Shown here piece by piece: positions 7,956 to 17,294 of a stretch of 64,000 nucleotides of DNA. This DNA comes from CAWAND01 sp963807065 (GTDB taxonomy: Bacteria > Chloroflexota > Anaerolineae > Anaerolineales > E44-bin32). Position numbers and translations under genes: made by a program. The stretch lies in contig CAWDZQ010000004.1 in the NCBI GenBank assembly GCA_963807065.1, forward strand, positions 1 through 64,000, given 5' to 3'. Position 1 is the first letter of the stretch. The number at the start of each line of letters is the position of its first letter. The notes below the pieces were generated by a model. That model ran no database searches. It was not told the origin of the DNA and was given only the letters and a program-made list of their open reading frames with translations.

Positions 7956-10900
7956 TCAGGCGGCTACTTCCCTGGCCGCCTTGTCCAGATCGAGGCTGAT
8001 GACTTGGCTGGCAGAGTCTGAACCCATGCTAATTCCGTAAACGGCTTCGGCTGCCTGCACCGTCTGACGGTTGTGGGTGATGACGATGAACTGGGTCTCA
8101 TCACTCAATTCAGTCAGCATCTCCTGAAAACGGTCGACGTTGGCCTCATCCAGCATGGCGTCGACTTCGTCCAGAACACAAAAAGGGGTGGGGGAGACCC
8201 TCAGCAGGGCGAACACCAGCGCACAGGCGGTGAGGCTTCGCTCGCCGCCGGAAAGGACCGCCAGACCTTGTTCGCGCTTGCCCGGCAGCCGGGCTTCGAT
8301 TTCGATTCCGGATTGGTTGGGATCGTCGGGATCGGTCAGGCTCAGACTGGCCGTGCCTCCGCTGAAGAGCCGATGGAACGTGTCCTTGAAGGCCACCGCC
8401 ACCGCATCGAAGGTCTTGCGAAACTCGCGCTCCATCAGGACGTCTAGTTCGGCAATCACATCCTGGAGCTGAGATTCGGCGGACCGCAAGTCGTCAACTT
8501 GCGCGGTCATGAACTCGACCCGGTCCCGGACCTCCTTGTACTCCTGCTGAGCTTCGGGGTTGATAGCGCCCATCCGGCGAAGCTGATTGCGCAGGCGGGA
8601 CACGGCGCTCTCCTGTTCTGGGGGCAGCGTTTCAATGCGCGGAAGCCGCTCCACCAGCCCCTCGATCGGGAGAGGTTCCTGACCCCCGGCGCCGTCCTCC
8701 TCATCGAACGACACCAGACCAAAGTCGTCCTGGATGCGCCGCTTGAGGCTGGACAGCTCCTCCTCCCGCCGGGCCAGTTCGATCTGCGCTTGGGAATGTC
8801 GGTGCTCCGCCAGCCGCATATCCGCGCGCAGTTTGCTCTCATCGATCTCAAGAGCGCTGCGCTGTTTTTCGGCGTCTTGAAGCGCGGCCTCACTTGGGGC
8901 CATCTGGGTCGAGCGCTTCTCCCATGTCTCATCGGCCTCGGCCGACTGGCGCTCCAGCCTCTCCAGCTCGGCCGCCAGCATCTCCCGCTCGATCCGGTTT
9001 GATTCAGCCCGCGTTTGCCAGCTTGCCAATTCACGATCCAGGGCAGCCATGCGCTGTGCGAGCTCTTCCCGCCGTTCCCGGGCCTCGGACAAAGCGCGCT
9101 GCGACATCTCCCATTGGCTCTCCATTTGTGCCGCGTGCACGTCGGCATCCGCCGCCTGGAGCCGGCGCTGTGTGGTTTGGAGCTCCGTCTCGAGCCGGCT
9201 GCGCTCGACCTCGAAGTCTTCCCTTGCTGCCTCTAGCTCCGCCTCTGCTGTCTGCGCCGCATGCAGCTGAGCTTCGAGATCCCCAATCTGGGCGGCCATT
9301 TCCTCACGGCGAGCCGCGGCCCGGGCCAGCAGCAGACCCGCCTCGCGCTGATCGTCCTGTGCCTCAGCCAGGGCCGCTTGCGCCGTCTCGAGCCGCGCCT
9401 GGGCCTCCGACTGCGGGTTCCGGCTGCCCTGGGTGCCTGCCTCCTGTGCCTCGACTTCCCTCCGAGCCTCCTCGACAGCCTGCGTCAGGCTCTCGATCTC
9501 TTGCGCCAGCCGATCGCCATCCTCCGGCCGGGCAGCCACGGCACGCGTGCCCACCACGACCGCCCCGCCGGGATAGAACACCTCGCCCGCCAGGGTCACC
9601 ACCCGAACGTCGTCCGGCAGCTTTTTGGCCAGCTCAGCGGCCAGGTTGCGGTCGCTCACCACGACGGTCCTGGCCAACAGAAGGTCAAAGAGCCGCCCAT
9701 TTCCCGCCTCGGGAGTGACGAGATCGCGCGCCAGGCCCACCACTCCGGGTACCTGCGGAGGATCAAAGCGTGCGGGGGTGGTGTTCGGCGCGCGTGGAAT
9801 GAGCGCGGCGCGGCCATCACTTGATTCGCCTTCCATCCAGGCCACCGCCGAGAGCAAATCTGCGCTGGTTTCGAAGGCCAGCCCTTGGCCAAACTCGCCC
9901 AGGGCGGTCAATAGGGCCGTTTCATGTTCCGGCCGGAAGGCGGCGAGACCCAAGATCTGCCCCACAACCCCCGCCACCCGTCCCGCATGGCCAGCCTCAA
10001 CCAGCAGTCTGATCGCCCTTCCCGGCCCCGCCTCGAAGGCTCTCAGCGCTTCCAAGCGCCCGGTTCTTCCCGCCAGTTTGGCTTGGAGCTGAGACGCCTG
10101 TTCTCGGGCGGCGTACAGGCGAAGGCGTCGTTCAGACTCTTCGGCTTCGGCGATCTGACGGTCGGCCTGGGCGGCCGACGCCGCGGCATTGGCTTGAGCG
10201 AAACACTGATCGGCTTCGGCCACCGCCTGAGCGGCCGCCCGATGCAGGTCTTCGGCTTCTTTCTGCGCCACGCGACGCGCACCAATCTGACGTACCAGCC
10301 CGGCCACGCGGTCACCGGCCTGGCCTCGATTCGCCTCCCAGGCGGCCTTCCGGCCGGCGAGGGCCTCGAGGGACTCACGCAGGCTCCTTGCCCGGCTGAC
10401 CCACACCTGCCTTTGCTCCAGATCCACGCCAACGTCACCCGACAGGGATTTGCGCTCCGCTTCGAGCTCGCTTATTGAAGTCTGGGCGGCCCTTTGATTG
10501 GCATCCGCCTCGATCATCCGAGACTCGAGACCCAGCCGATTTTCTTCCACCGAGTTGATCTCGGCCGCCATCATCTCCGCCTGCTCGTCGAGCCAACGCC
10601 TCCGCTCTCCAGCCACGGCCAGCTTTCGGCCGAGCTGCTCACGGGCGGTGTTGCTCTCCGATGCTTCTTGGGACCACGTCATCAGTTCAGCGCGCAGCCC
10701 TTGAATCTTCTGGCGGGTCTCTTCAAGCAGGCGATCGCTCTCAACTTGAGCCTGGCGAAGTTCGTCCCTCGATCTGGCTTCCAGCCCGGCGGTTTCCCGG
10801 GCTCGTGCGACCGTTTCAAGCATCTGATGGTAGTGAAATCCGTACCAGACCCGGAGGGCCTCTTGCAGGTCGTTCTTGACCTGGTCATGGTCTCGCGCCC

Positions 10901-11567
10901 GCTGCGCCTGGCGCTCAAGGCTACGCAGCCTGGGCCTGAGTTCAGCCAGGATGTCTTTGACGCGTTCCAGGTTGCGGCGGGTGGTCTCAAGGCGGCGTAG
11001 TGCTTCTTCGCGCCGGGATCTATATAACCCAATTCCGGCGGCCTCCTCAAACAGGCGGCGCCGCTCCTCAGCCTTCAGCGACAGGGCTGCATCCACCAAG
11101 CCCTGACCGATGATGGTGTAGGTCCGCTGGGCTAAGCCGGACTTAGCCAGGAGCTCGCTCACGTCCCTCAGGCGCACCTTCTGGCCGTTGATCATGTACT
11201 CATTTTGGCCATCGCGATATGCGCGGCGCCCAATCGTGACTTCGGTGAAATCAATGGGAAGCCAGCCGGTGCTGTTGTCGAACGTGACCGAAGCCGACGC
11301 CATACCCGCTCTGGGCCGTGATTCGGATCCGGTGAAGATCATGTCTTCGGTCTTCTTGCCTCGCAGCAGGCTGTACGACTGCTCACCCAGAACCCATCTC
11401 AAGGAGTCAGCGATGTTCGACTTGCCCGAACCATTCGGCCCGACGATGGCGGTCACGGTGGGCGCGAAAACGAATTCGCTCCGGCTGGCGAATGTTTTGT
11501 ACCCCTGCAGTTCGAGCGCCGTCAGGCGCGCTTTATTCGACGTCACGTGAAAGGAGCTCCCGCTCAA
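7956..11567 (-). CDS. smc: Chromosome segregation ATPase SMC
   Basis: A 1203-residue structural-maintenance-of-chromosomes protein, which forms the ATP-driven ring of bacterial condensin with ScpA and ScpB. It has an N-terminal Walker A GPNGSGKSN (residues 43-51), long coiled coils rich in Glu, Arg and Ala, and a central hinge around 500-660 (GVVGLARDLVTPE region). The C-terminal half carries signature LSGGERSLTA and Walker B FCVLDEVDAMLDEANV. It overlaps the upstream rnc by 4 bases (ATGA), so the two are coupled. A GTG at 11546 would start nearer the usual SMC N-terminus (NKARLTALELQGYKTF). scpA and scpB are not in the window. Confidence 0.97.
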   Translation of the reverse strand: MSGSSFHVTSNKARLTALELQGYKTFASRSEFVFAPTVTAIVGPNGSGKSNIADSLRWVLGEQSYSLLRGKKTEDMIFTGSESRPRAGMASASVTFDNSTGWLPIDFTEVTIGRRAYRDGQNEYMINGQKVRLRDVSELLAKSGLAQRTYTIIGQGLVDAALSLKAEERRRLFEEAAGIGLYRSRREEALRRLETTRRNLERVKDILAELRPRLRSLERQAQRARDHDQVKNDLQEALRVWYGFHYHQMLETVARARETAGLEARSRDELRQAQVESDRLLEETRQKIQGLRAELMTWSQEASESNTAREQLGRKLAVAGERRRWLDEQAEMMAAEINSVEENRLGLESRMIEADANQRAAQTSISELEAERKSLSGDVGVDLEQRQVWVSRARSLRESLEALAGRKAAWEANRGQAGDRVAGLVRQIGARRVAQKEAEDLHRAAAQAVAEADQCFAQANAAASAAQADRQIAEAEESERRLRLYAAREQASQLQAKLAGRTGRLEALRAFEAGPGRAIRLLVEAGHAGRVAGVVGQILGLAAFRPEHETALLTALGEFGQGLAFETSADLLSAVAWMEGESSDGRAALIPRAPNTTPARFDPPQVPGVVGLARDLVTPEAGNGRLFDLLLARTVVVSDRNLAAELAKKLPDDVRVVTLAGEVFYPGGAVVVGTRAVAARPEDGDRLAQEIESLTQAVEEARREVEAQEAGTQGSRNPQSEAQARLETAQAALAEAQDDQREAGLLLARAAARREEMAAQIGDLEAQLHAAQTAEAELEAAREDFEVERSRLETELQTTQRRLQAADADVHAAQMESQWEMSQRALSEARERREELAQRMAALDRELASWQTRAESNRIEREMLAAELERLERQSAEADETWEKRSTQMAPSEAALQDAEKQRSALEIDESKLRADMRLAEHRHSQAQIELARREEELSSLKRRIQDDFGLVSFDEEDGAGGQEPLPIEGLVERLPRIETLPPEQESAVSRLRNQLRRMGAINPEAQQEYKEVRDRVEFMTAQVDDLRSAESQLQDVIAELDVLMEREFRKTFDAVAVAFKDTFHRLFSGGTASLSLTDPDDPNQSGIEIEARLPGKREQGLAVLSGGERSLTACALVFALLRVSPTPFCVLDEVDAMLDEANVDRFQEMLTELSDETQFIVITHNRQTVQAAEAVYGISMGSDSASQVISLDLDKAAREVAA

Positions 11568-12268
11568 TCTTGCGTTGAAGTTGAACCCAGCTTGGAAAGG
11601 GCGTCGGCTGCAGCCGACTGGGCGGCAGCTTGTTTGCTTGGGCCCATGCCCTGACCGCGCACCTCGCCATTGATTCGGACGGCGATGACAAACTGACGGG
11701 CGTGGTCTGGGCCGCGCGTCTCAACCGTCTCGTACTCGGGCGTGTCCCCCAACTCGCCTTGCGCCCAGATCTGCAGGCGGCTGCGCGCGTCGAAAAGGGA
11801 CTCATCCTGCATTGCGGCTTCAACCGCCTGCTTGAACCGCGGCAGCATGAAGGTATTCACGGCCTCAATCCCCGAGTCGAGATACAAGGCCCCCATCAGC
11901 GCTTCGAAGCCGGCACACAGCAACGCAGGGCGTCGCCTCCCCCCGGTCAACAATTCGCCCCGGCCCAGCAAGAGACTTTCGCCCAACTCGATTTTCTCGG
12001 CGAAGGCCGCCAACTGTTCGGTCCGTACCAAAGATGATCGCAGCCTGGTCAACTGACCTTCGTCCATCTCAGGAAAGTGCTTGTAAAGATAGGCGCCGGA
12101 CAAGAAATCCAGGGCTGCGTCCCCTAGGAACTCAAGCCGCTCATTGTCCTCCAGAGAATCCTGATGCTCGTTGACATACGAACGATGCGTCAGGGCCCGC
12201 GACAGCAAACCCACATCCTTGAATGTGAGGTTGGCCTTGCGCGCAAACTGGTCTGGCGAACGCATCAC
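11564..12268 (-). CDS. rnc: Ribonuclease III
   Basis: A 234-residue double-stranded-RNA endonuclease that processes rRNA precursors and structured mRNAs. The nuclease signature is NERLEFLGDAALDFLSG (about residues 39-55), and the second acidic site lies in GFEALMGALYLDSG. A dsRNA-binding domain occupies about 155-230 (YETVETRGPDHARQFVIAV...AAAQSAAADAL). GTG 12268 and ATG 12265 are adjacent start options. It precedes smc with a 4-base overlap, the widespread rnc-smc pairing. Confidence 0.97.
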   Translation of the reverse strand: MMRSPDQFARKANLTFKDVGLLSRALTHRSYVNEHQDSLEDNERLEFLGDAALDFLSGAYLYKHFPEMDEGQLTRLRSSLVRTEQLAAFAEKIELGESLLLGRGELLTGGRRRPALLCAGFEALMGALYLDSGIEAVNTFMLPRFKQAVEAAMQDESLFDARSRLQIWAQGELGDTPEYETVETRGPDHARQFVIAVRINGEVRGQGMGPSKQAAAQSAAADALSKLGSTSTQD

Positions 12269-12323
12269 GGCTCCAAATCCGGTTCAGCCAACCATAGGAT
12301 TCCTGCCCCCGGGGGACCGCATT

Positions 12324-13565
12324 CTAACCCGAGAAGGCCCTGAACACCAATACGGCGTTGTGCCCGCCAAATCCAAACGCATTGCTAATGGCGACATCCA
12401 CCGGCAGCTGCCGCGCCTGGTTTGGAACGTAGTCGAGGTCGCACTCCGGATCGGGGTCGTTGTAGTGGATCGTGGGCGGCACTACGCCATCCCGTATCGC
12501 CATAAGGCAGAAGATCGCCTCCAGAGCGCCGGTGGCTCCCATCATGTGTCCGGTCATCGATTTGGTGGATGAGATCGCCACCTTGCCGGCGTGCTGGCCG
12601 AGGGCGGCCTTGATGGCGCGGGTCTCAGATAGATCGTTCAGCGGCGTTCCGGTGCCGTGGGCGTTGACATAGTCCACATCCTCAGGCCTGAGGCCGGCGA
12701 GGTCCAGAGCGGCCGCAATGGCGGCGGCCCCGCCCTCCCCGTCTTCTGAAGGGGCCGTGATGTGATAGGCGTCGGCCGTGGCGGCGTAGCCGATCAATTC
12801 CCCCAGGATTTCCGCCCCTCTGGCCTGCGCGTGTTCGAGGCTCTCGATCACGAGGGCTGCTCCACCCTCTCCCATCACCAGGCCATCGCGATTTCGATCG
12901 AACGGCTGGGGCGTGTTTGCGATGTCCTCGTTGCGGCGGGACAGGGCGCCCAAGCGATCAAAGGAAGCCACCCCCACCTTGGTGAGGGTGGCCTCGGCGC
13001 CTCCGGCCACGGCCGCATCGATGACTCCCGCCCGGATCAGCGTCCAGGCCTGACCTATCCCGTCGGCGCCGGAGGCACAGGCCGAGGCGACCGAGAAGGA
13101 GGGTCCCTTGGCCCCGATGTCGATGGCAACGGTTCCGGCGGCACCGTTGCCCATGAACATAGTGATCATGAACGGCGACAGCCTCCTGGGGCCCTCGGCG
13201 TGGAGTGTTTCGACCCCAATCTGAAACGTGCCGATGCCGCCCACCGCTGATGAGATAATCACAGCGATGCGCCCGGCATTTTCGGGCGTGATTTTCAACC
13301 CGGATTGGGCCAGGGCCTGCTGGGCGGCGGCGGCGCCAAACTGCTCGAATCGATCACGCCTCCGGGCCTCCTTGAATTCGATGTACTGCTCGGGATGGAA
13401 GTCCTTGACCTCGCACGCAATGTGGACCAGCAAGTCGGTCGAATCAAAAAGCGTGATCGGGCCCACTCCCGAGATCCCCTCGACAGCATGGCTCCACGAC
13501 TCGGCCGCCGAGTGACCCAGCGGACTGACGGCGCCCATCCCGGTGACGACTACGCGCTTGCTCAT
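12324..13565 (-). CDS. fabF: 3-oxoacyl-ACP synthase II
   Basis: A 413-residue elongating condensing enzyme of fatty-acid synthesis, which joins malonyl-ACP to a growing acyl chain. The thiolase-fold catalytic triad is visible: Cys163 in SACASGADG, His in VNAHGTGTPLND near 303 and His in STKSMTGHMMGATG near 340. Length is normal for FabF. GGGGAGG lies about 10 bases before the ATG. It is followed by rnc and smc, but no acpP gene adjoins it. Confidence 0.96.
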   Translation of the reverse strand: MSKRVVVTGMGAVSPLGHSAAESWSHAVEGISGVGPITLFDSTDLLVHIACEVKDFHPEQYIEFKEARRRDRFEQFGAAAAQQALAQSGLKITPENAGRIAVIISSAVGGIGTFQIGVETLHAEGPRRLSPFMITMFMGNGAAGTVAIDIGAKGPSFSVASACASGADGIGQAWTLIRAGVIDAAVAGGAEATLTKVGVASFDRLGALSRRNEDIANTPQPFDRNRDGLVMGEGGAALVIESLEHAQARGAEILGELIGYAATADAYHITAPSEDGEGGAAAIAAALDLAGLRPEDVDYVNAHGTGTPLNDLSETRAIKAALGQHAGKVAISSTKSMTGHMMGATGALEAIFCLMAIRDGVVPPTIHYNDPDPECDLDYVPNQARQLPVDVAISNAFGFGGHNAVLVFRAFSG

Positions 13566-13631
13566 CGAGACGATCCTCCCCGAACGAGTTGTTCACGAAT
13601 AGAGGCCGGCCCCCGCCGGCCCTTCACGGGT

Positions 13632-14756
13632 CTACACAACGGCAGCGCCTGGGCTCTTCATGCCGCTGCCTGTCAACACCGCCACCCAGGGCCCGGGCAA
13701 GCTGGCCCCGGCCGACGCCAGCACCGGCCACACGACGGCCGATGTTGGTTCGACGAAGAAGCCCAGATGACCAAGCTCCGAGACCGACTGGCGGATGGCT
13801 GCCTCGCCCACCACCTCAAAGCCGCCATGTGACTCCTCGGCAGCCTTAAGCAGGCTGGCGAGACGCAGGGGCTGGTTGATGCGGATACCCTCAGCCAGAG
13901 TGTCCACCTCACCCGCTTGCCAGGCCTTGCCCGACCAAGCGCTCCATACCGGGGAACAGGCCTCCGACTGGACACCGATCATCCTCGGCAAGCGTTCGAT
14001 CACCCCCGCCCGGAGCAGGGCTTTGAACCCGAGGTACATCCCAAGAAACAGGGTCCCCTGCCCTACCGGAGTGATCACTGTGCCAGGTGCGCCACCCAAT
14101 TGTTCCACTATTTCGAAGGCGGCTGTGGCCATCCCGGCCAGGCCGTACGGCAGATAGGCATGGCTGGCGTAGACGGCGCCCTCAGCCGCCGCCTCCAAAG
14201 ATGCCCTGGAGGCGTTGGCCCTCGGGCCGGGCACTGTGACCAGCTCGGCGCCATAGGCCTCGATCTGGGCGCGCTTGGGGCCAGAAGCAAAGGCGGGGGC
14301 GAAGACGCGCGCCCGGATACCGGCGCGGGCCGCATAGGCCGCAAAGGAGGCCCCAGCGTTGCCAGATGAGTTTTCGATTGCCTGATCCACCCCGTCCGCC
14401 GCCAGCGCGCTGATCAGGACGGCTGTCCCCCGATCCTTGAACGATCCCGTGGGGTTCAAGTGCTCGCACTTGAGAAATTTTTCACAATCGCCGCCGTCGA
14501 TTGCCACCAAAGGGGTTCCCCCCTCCCCCAGGCTGACCAACGGGGCTTCTCCCAGCCAGCCAAAGAAGGCGCTGTACCTCTGTAGGCCCCGCCCCACCCG
14601 GCGTGAAGGGGGTGCGTACTCGAACTCGTGCGAATAGTCGTACAGCCCTCCGCACTCCGGGCAGCGGAAGGGATGGCCAGAAGGGGGGTATGGCCGGCCA
14701 CACGACCCGCACACAAACGGCCGTACGGCCGATGGAACCCTCCCGGCTTCAGTCAC
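13632..14756 (-). CDS. thrC: Threonine synthase
   Basis: A PLP-dependent enzyme converting O-phosphohomoserine to threonine. With the GTG start it has 374 residues. An N-terminal zinc-ribbon-like segment (CGSCGRPY...CPECGG) is followed by the PLP lysine in NPTGSFKDRGT, with the later SSGNAG loop binding phosphate. GTG 14756 is preferred because it overlaps the preceding moaE stop by only 8 bases; the longest frame (14807) overlaps by 59. No other threonine-pathway gene is nearby. A near-match (one mismatch) to the 18-bp palindrome found elsewhere in the window lies in the coding sequence at 14470-14487. Confidence 0.93.
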   Translation of the reverse strand: MTEAGRVPSAVRPFVCGSCGRPYPPSGHPFRCPECGGLYDYSHEFEYAPPSRRVGRGLQRYSAFFGWLGEAPLVSLGEGGTPLVAIDGGDCEKFLKCEHLNPTGSFKDRGTAVLISALAADGVDQAIENSSGNAGASFAAYAARAGIRARVFAPAFASGPKRAQIEAYGAELVTVPGPRANASRASLEAAAEGAVYASHAYLPYGLAGMATAAFEIVEQLGGAPGTVITPVGQGTLFLGMYLGFKALLRAGVIERLPRMIGVQSEACSPVWSAWSGKAWQAGEVDTLAEGIRINQPLRLASLLKAAEESHGGFEVVGEAAIRQSVSELGHLGFFVEPTSAVVWPVLASAGASLPGPWVAVLTGSGMKSPGAAVV

Positions 14757-15466
14757 CCCGATCCTTATCTCCCGGGGAATAACTCCCTTCGATCCACTGC
14801 TCACCATCCGGACCGATTTCCTTCTTCCAGATGGGCACGATTTCCTTCAGGCGGTCGATGCCATAGCGTGCGGCTTCGAAAACCCCAGTGTCTCGGTGCG
14901 CGGCTGTACAGGCGATCAGCACGGTCGGGGTCCCTGGCGCCAGACGACCAATTCGCTGGACGATCCCGATGCCCTCCACAGTGGGCCAGCGCGCCCGGAT
15001 CTCATCTGCCACCTGTCGCATTTTGGCCTCCGCCATCGGTTCGTAGGCTTCATAGTCGAGGGCTTCGGTCGCATGGGGTGTCCCACGCTCCGTCCTGCCG
15101 CGAACCATCCCGGTGAAGACGCAGGCGGCGCCGGAGGTGGGCAGTACCAGCCGATCGAGCAGGCCGTTCAGATCTAGCTCGTCTTCGGTGACCAGAAAGA
15201 ACATCGGACCGGGGTCGGCCAGACCGCCGCTCACCGGCGGGAAGAGGGCCACCTCGTCTCCTTCCGAAAGAAATTCCTCATCGAAGGCGAAATCCTGATT
15301 CACGGCCACCAGCACTGTACCCAGTGAAGTCAGCAAATCAGGATGCTGCTCGGCGAGGTGGGATTTGAGGTGAGAAACGTTCGCCGAGTTCAGGCAGCTG
15401 GATCTGTTCTTGCCGGACCCCCGCCCGGTCACGCAAGGTTGCAAAATAGAGGACTGTGACCTGCAA
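14749..15466 (-). CDS. MoaD-MoaE fusion (molybdopterin synthase), interrupted by one frameshift
   Basis: Both subunits of molybdopterin synthase, which inserts dithiolene sulfur into precursor Z, are encoded as one chain. Starting at TTG 15466, two bases after moaC, the frame reads LQVTVLYFATLRDRAGVRQE, a typical MoaD start. One base must be skipped near 15388 to reach SANVSHLKSHLAEQHP. MoaD ends in the expected Gly-Gly (PPVSGG), but the chain continues through a linker into MoaE (residues about 105-240: TSGAACVFTGMVRG, RIGRLAPGTPTVLIAC, PIWKKEIGPDGEQW). Without the repair, translation would have to start inside MoaD. Fused MoaD-MoaE (MoaX) proteins are known in mycobacteria, where cleavage after Gly-Gly frees the thiocarboxylate end. 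Confidence 0.85.
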
Positions 15467-15468
15467 CG

Positions 15469-15954
15469 TCAGCCCTCCAGCACGATATCACCGCTCTGGC
15501 CACCGTGCTTCTCAACCAGCCGGACGTCGGTGATCCGTACGCCGCGTTCCAACCCCTTGACCATGTCGTAGACGGTCAGAGCGGCAACCGAAGCCGCCGT
15601 CAAGGCTTCCATCTCGACGCCTGTCTTTCCTGTGGTGCGCACGCTGGCTGTGATTTCAGCCCCAGGCAGGGTGTCGGACAGCGTCACGATCACATCGATA
15701 TGCGTGAGAGGCAGCGGATGGCAGAGGGGTATCAAGCTGGCGGTACGCTTGGCGGCCATCACTCCAGCCACTTCCGCCACCGACCGCAAGTCGCCCTTAC
15801 GAAGGTCCCCTTGAAGGGCGGCCTGCAGCGTTGGCGGGGACATGATCACGTTGGCCCGAGCCACCGCCCAACGCTCGCTATCCGGCTTGCCGCCGACATC
15901 GACCATCGCGGCGCGGCCGGCCTTGTCAAGGTGTGACAATTCTTTTTTCGCCAT
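15469..15954 (-). CDS. moaC: Cyclic pyranopterin monophosphate synthase
   Basis: A 161-residue enzyme of molybdenum-cofactor biosynthesis, working with MoaA to make cyclic pyranopterin monophosphate. Diagnostic blocks are KGDLRSVAEVAGVMAAKRT, SLIPLCHPLPLTH and KTGVEMEALTAASVAALTVYDM. ATG 15954 (MAKKELSHLD) is preferred to ATG 15963, because a TATAAT element overlaps the upstream ATG. The moaDE fusion follows after 2 bases. moaA and moaB are absent from the window. Confidence 0.95.
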   Translation of the reverse strand: MAKKELSHLDKAGRAAMVDVGGKPDSERWAVARANVIMSPPTLQAALQGDLRKGDLRSVAEVAGVMAAKRTASLIPLCHPLPLTHIDVIVTLSDTLPGAEITASVRTTGKTGVEMEALTAASVAALTVYDMVKGLERGVRITDVRLVEKHGGQSGDIVLEG

Positions 15955-15962
15955 GGGCTCCA

Positions 15963-15989
15963 TTATACTGATCGCCTTGCCTGCGGAGC
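15963..15989 (-). promoter_or_regulatory. moaC promoter, near-leaderless
   Basis: On the minus strand TATAAT occupies 15968-15963 with a weak TTGCTC 18 bases upstream. The -10 ends only about 8 bases before ATG 15954, so transcription should start at or just before the start codon. A GGAG sits between the two, so normal initiation with a very short leader cannot be excluded. Confidence 0.55.
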
Positions 15990-16028
15990 AAGACGGCGAG
16001 CAATCGGCGGTTGACGTACAAGGTCACC

Positions 16029-16056
16029 TTGACACCCCTCTTGCCCCTGCTATAAT
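16029..16056 (+). promoter_or_regulatory. rpmF promoter
   Basis: A perfect -35 TTGACA (16029-16034) and perfect -10 TATAAT (16051-16056) with a 16-base spacer, plus a TGC just before -10. It is the best sigma-70-type promoter in the window. It faces rpmF-fabD-ybhN and is divergent from moaC. Confidence 0.85.
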
Positions 16057-16059
16057 GGT

Positions 16060-16089
16060 AGCGCCTGCCCTGAGGGCAGGCGCTCTTTT
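16060..16089 (+). promoter_or_regulatory. Hairpin with T-run at the very 5' end of the rpmF transcript
   Basis: AGCGCCTGCCC (16060-16070) pairs perfectly with GGGCAGGCGCT (16074-16084) across a 3-base loop, followed by CTTTT. The expected transcription start is about 16063, so the RNA would begin almost inside the stem. It looks like an intrinsic terminator but may instead act as an attenuator or a 5'-end stabiliser. The rpmF ribosome-binding site (AGGAG) follows at about 16100. Confidence 0.6.
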
Positions 16090-16112
16090 GCCACAATCCT
16101 AGGAGTCAGACG

Positions 16113-16298
16113 ATGCCACCGCTTCCGAAGCGGAAGCTGTCCAAAGGCCGGCGCGATCGGCGCCGGACGCACGACAGCCTCCAGCCTCGCATATTGATCA
16201 CCTGCACCAACTGCGGCGAAAAGCACCTTCCCCACCGGGTGTGCCCCAACTGCGGGCACTACGACGGCCGGGAAGTGATCGAGATCGAGCGCGAGTAG
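16113..16298 (+). CDS. rpmF: 50S ribosomal protein L32
   Basis: A 61-residue L32 beginning MPPLPKRKLSKGRRDRRRTH, with the zinc-ribbon pairs CTNCGEKHLPHRVCPNC at residues 31-47. The length is normal. AGGAG lies 9 bases upstream. It heads a plus-strand run with fabD; the usual plsX partner is missing. Confidence 0.96.
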   Translation: MPPLPKRKLSKGRRDRRRTHDSLQPRILITCTNCGEKHLPHRVCPNCGHYDGREVIEIERE

Positions 16299-16331
16299 GT
16301 CGGGGACCGAACGCCGGTCCCCGCTGCCCTC

Positions 16332-17279
16332 ATGGCGCCCGAGCTTTCCTCCACGGCGTTCATCTTCCCCGGACAGGGATCCCAGGCCGTCGGCATGGGC
16401 CAAGCCTTGGCTAGGGCTGAACCCAAGGCGGCCGAGGTCTTTCAGCGGGCCGACGACATCCTGGGATACGGCCTGACGAAGCTGTGCTGGGACGGCCCGG
16501 AGGACGCACTCAACGCCACCGAAAACACCCAACCTGCTCTCCTGGTCCATTCCGTGGCAGTCTGGACCGTGTTCAAAGACAAATTCCCCCATCTCACACC
16601 CACCTCGCTGGCGGGCCACTCCCTGGGTGAGTTCAGTGCCCTAGTAGCCGCCGGCGCCTTGAACTTCGAAGATGGGCTGCGGCTGGTGCGCGCCCGAGGC
16701 GAGGCGATGAAGGCCGCCGGCGAGGATCAACCCGGCGGGATGGCGGCCGTCCTTGGGCTCGACGTGGACCAGGTACGATCGATCTGTGAGCAGGTGAGCC
16801 AGCAAGACTCCGGCGGCGTATGGGTTGCCAACGACAACTGCCCGGGTCAGCTCGTGATATCAGGCGAAGAAGAGGCCCTGGCCGTCGCCAGCCAGGCCCT
16901 CAGCGATCAGGGCGCCCGCAAGGTAGTTCGACTGGCCGTCAGCATCGCTGCCCATTCCCCGTTCATGGCGACGGCTCAGGCGCACTTCGGCTCCGCCTTG
17001 GAAGGCACCCCACTCAGGGACCCAGAGGCACCGGTCTACGGCAACGTCAACGCCGCTCCGCTGCGCACCACGCAAGATGTGAAGGCTGACCTCCGAGCCC
17101 AGCTCACGGCGACCGTGCGCTGGACGGAAACGATCCAGGCCATGGCATCCGCCGGGGTCAAGACATTCATTGAAATGGGTTCCGGGAAGGTCCTCACGGG
17201 CTTGATCCGCAGGATCAACCCGTCCCTGGAACGGTACAACCTGGACGAGCCGGAGAGCTTCTCCACCCTGACAGCTTAG
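16332..17279 (+). CDS. fabD: Malonyl CoA-ACP transacylase
   Basis: A 315-residue enzyme that loads malonyl groups from CoA onto acyl carrier protein. The N-terminal GQGSQAVGMG (residues 14-23) and nucleophile Ser97 in AGHSLGEFSAL are visible. A later catalytic His is expected in the VSIAAHSPFM block, and the C-terminal IEMGSGKVLTGL motif is present. It lies 33 bases after rpmF. Confidence 0.96.
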   Translation: MAPELSSTAFIFPGQGSQAVGMGQALARAEPKAAEVFQRADDILGYGLTKLCWDGPEDALNATENTQPALLVHSVAVWTVFKDKFPHLTPTSLAGHSLGEFSALVAAGALNFEDGLRLVRARGEAMKAAGEDQPGGMAAVLGLDVDQVRSICEQVSQQDSGGVWVANDNCPGQLVISGEEEALAVASQALSDQGARKVVRLAVSIAAHSPFMATAQAHFGSALEGTPLRDPEAPVYGNVNAAPLRTTQDVKADLRAQLTATVRWTETIQAMASAGVKTFIEMGSGKVLTGLIRRINPSLERYNLDEPESFSTLTA

Positions 17280-17294
17280 CTGTCTACCATCCCT

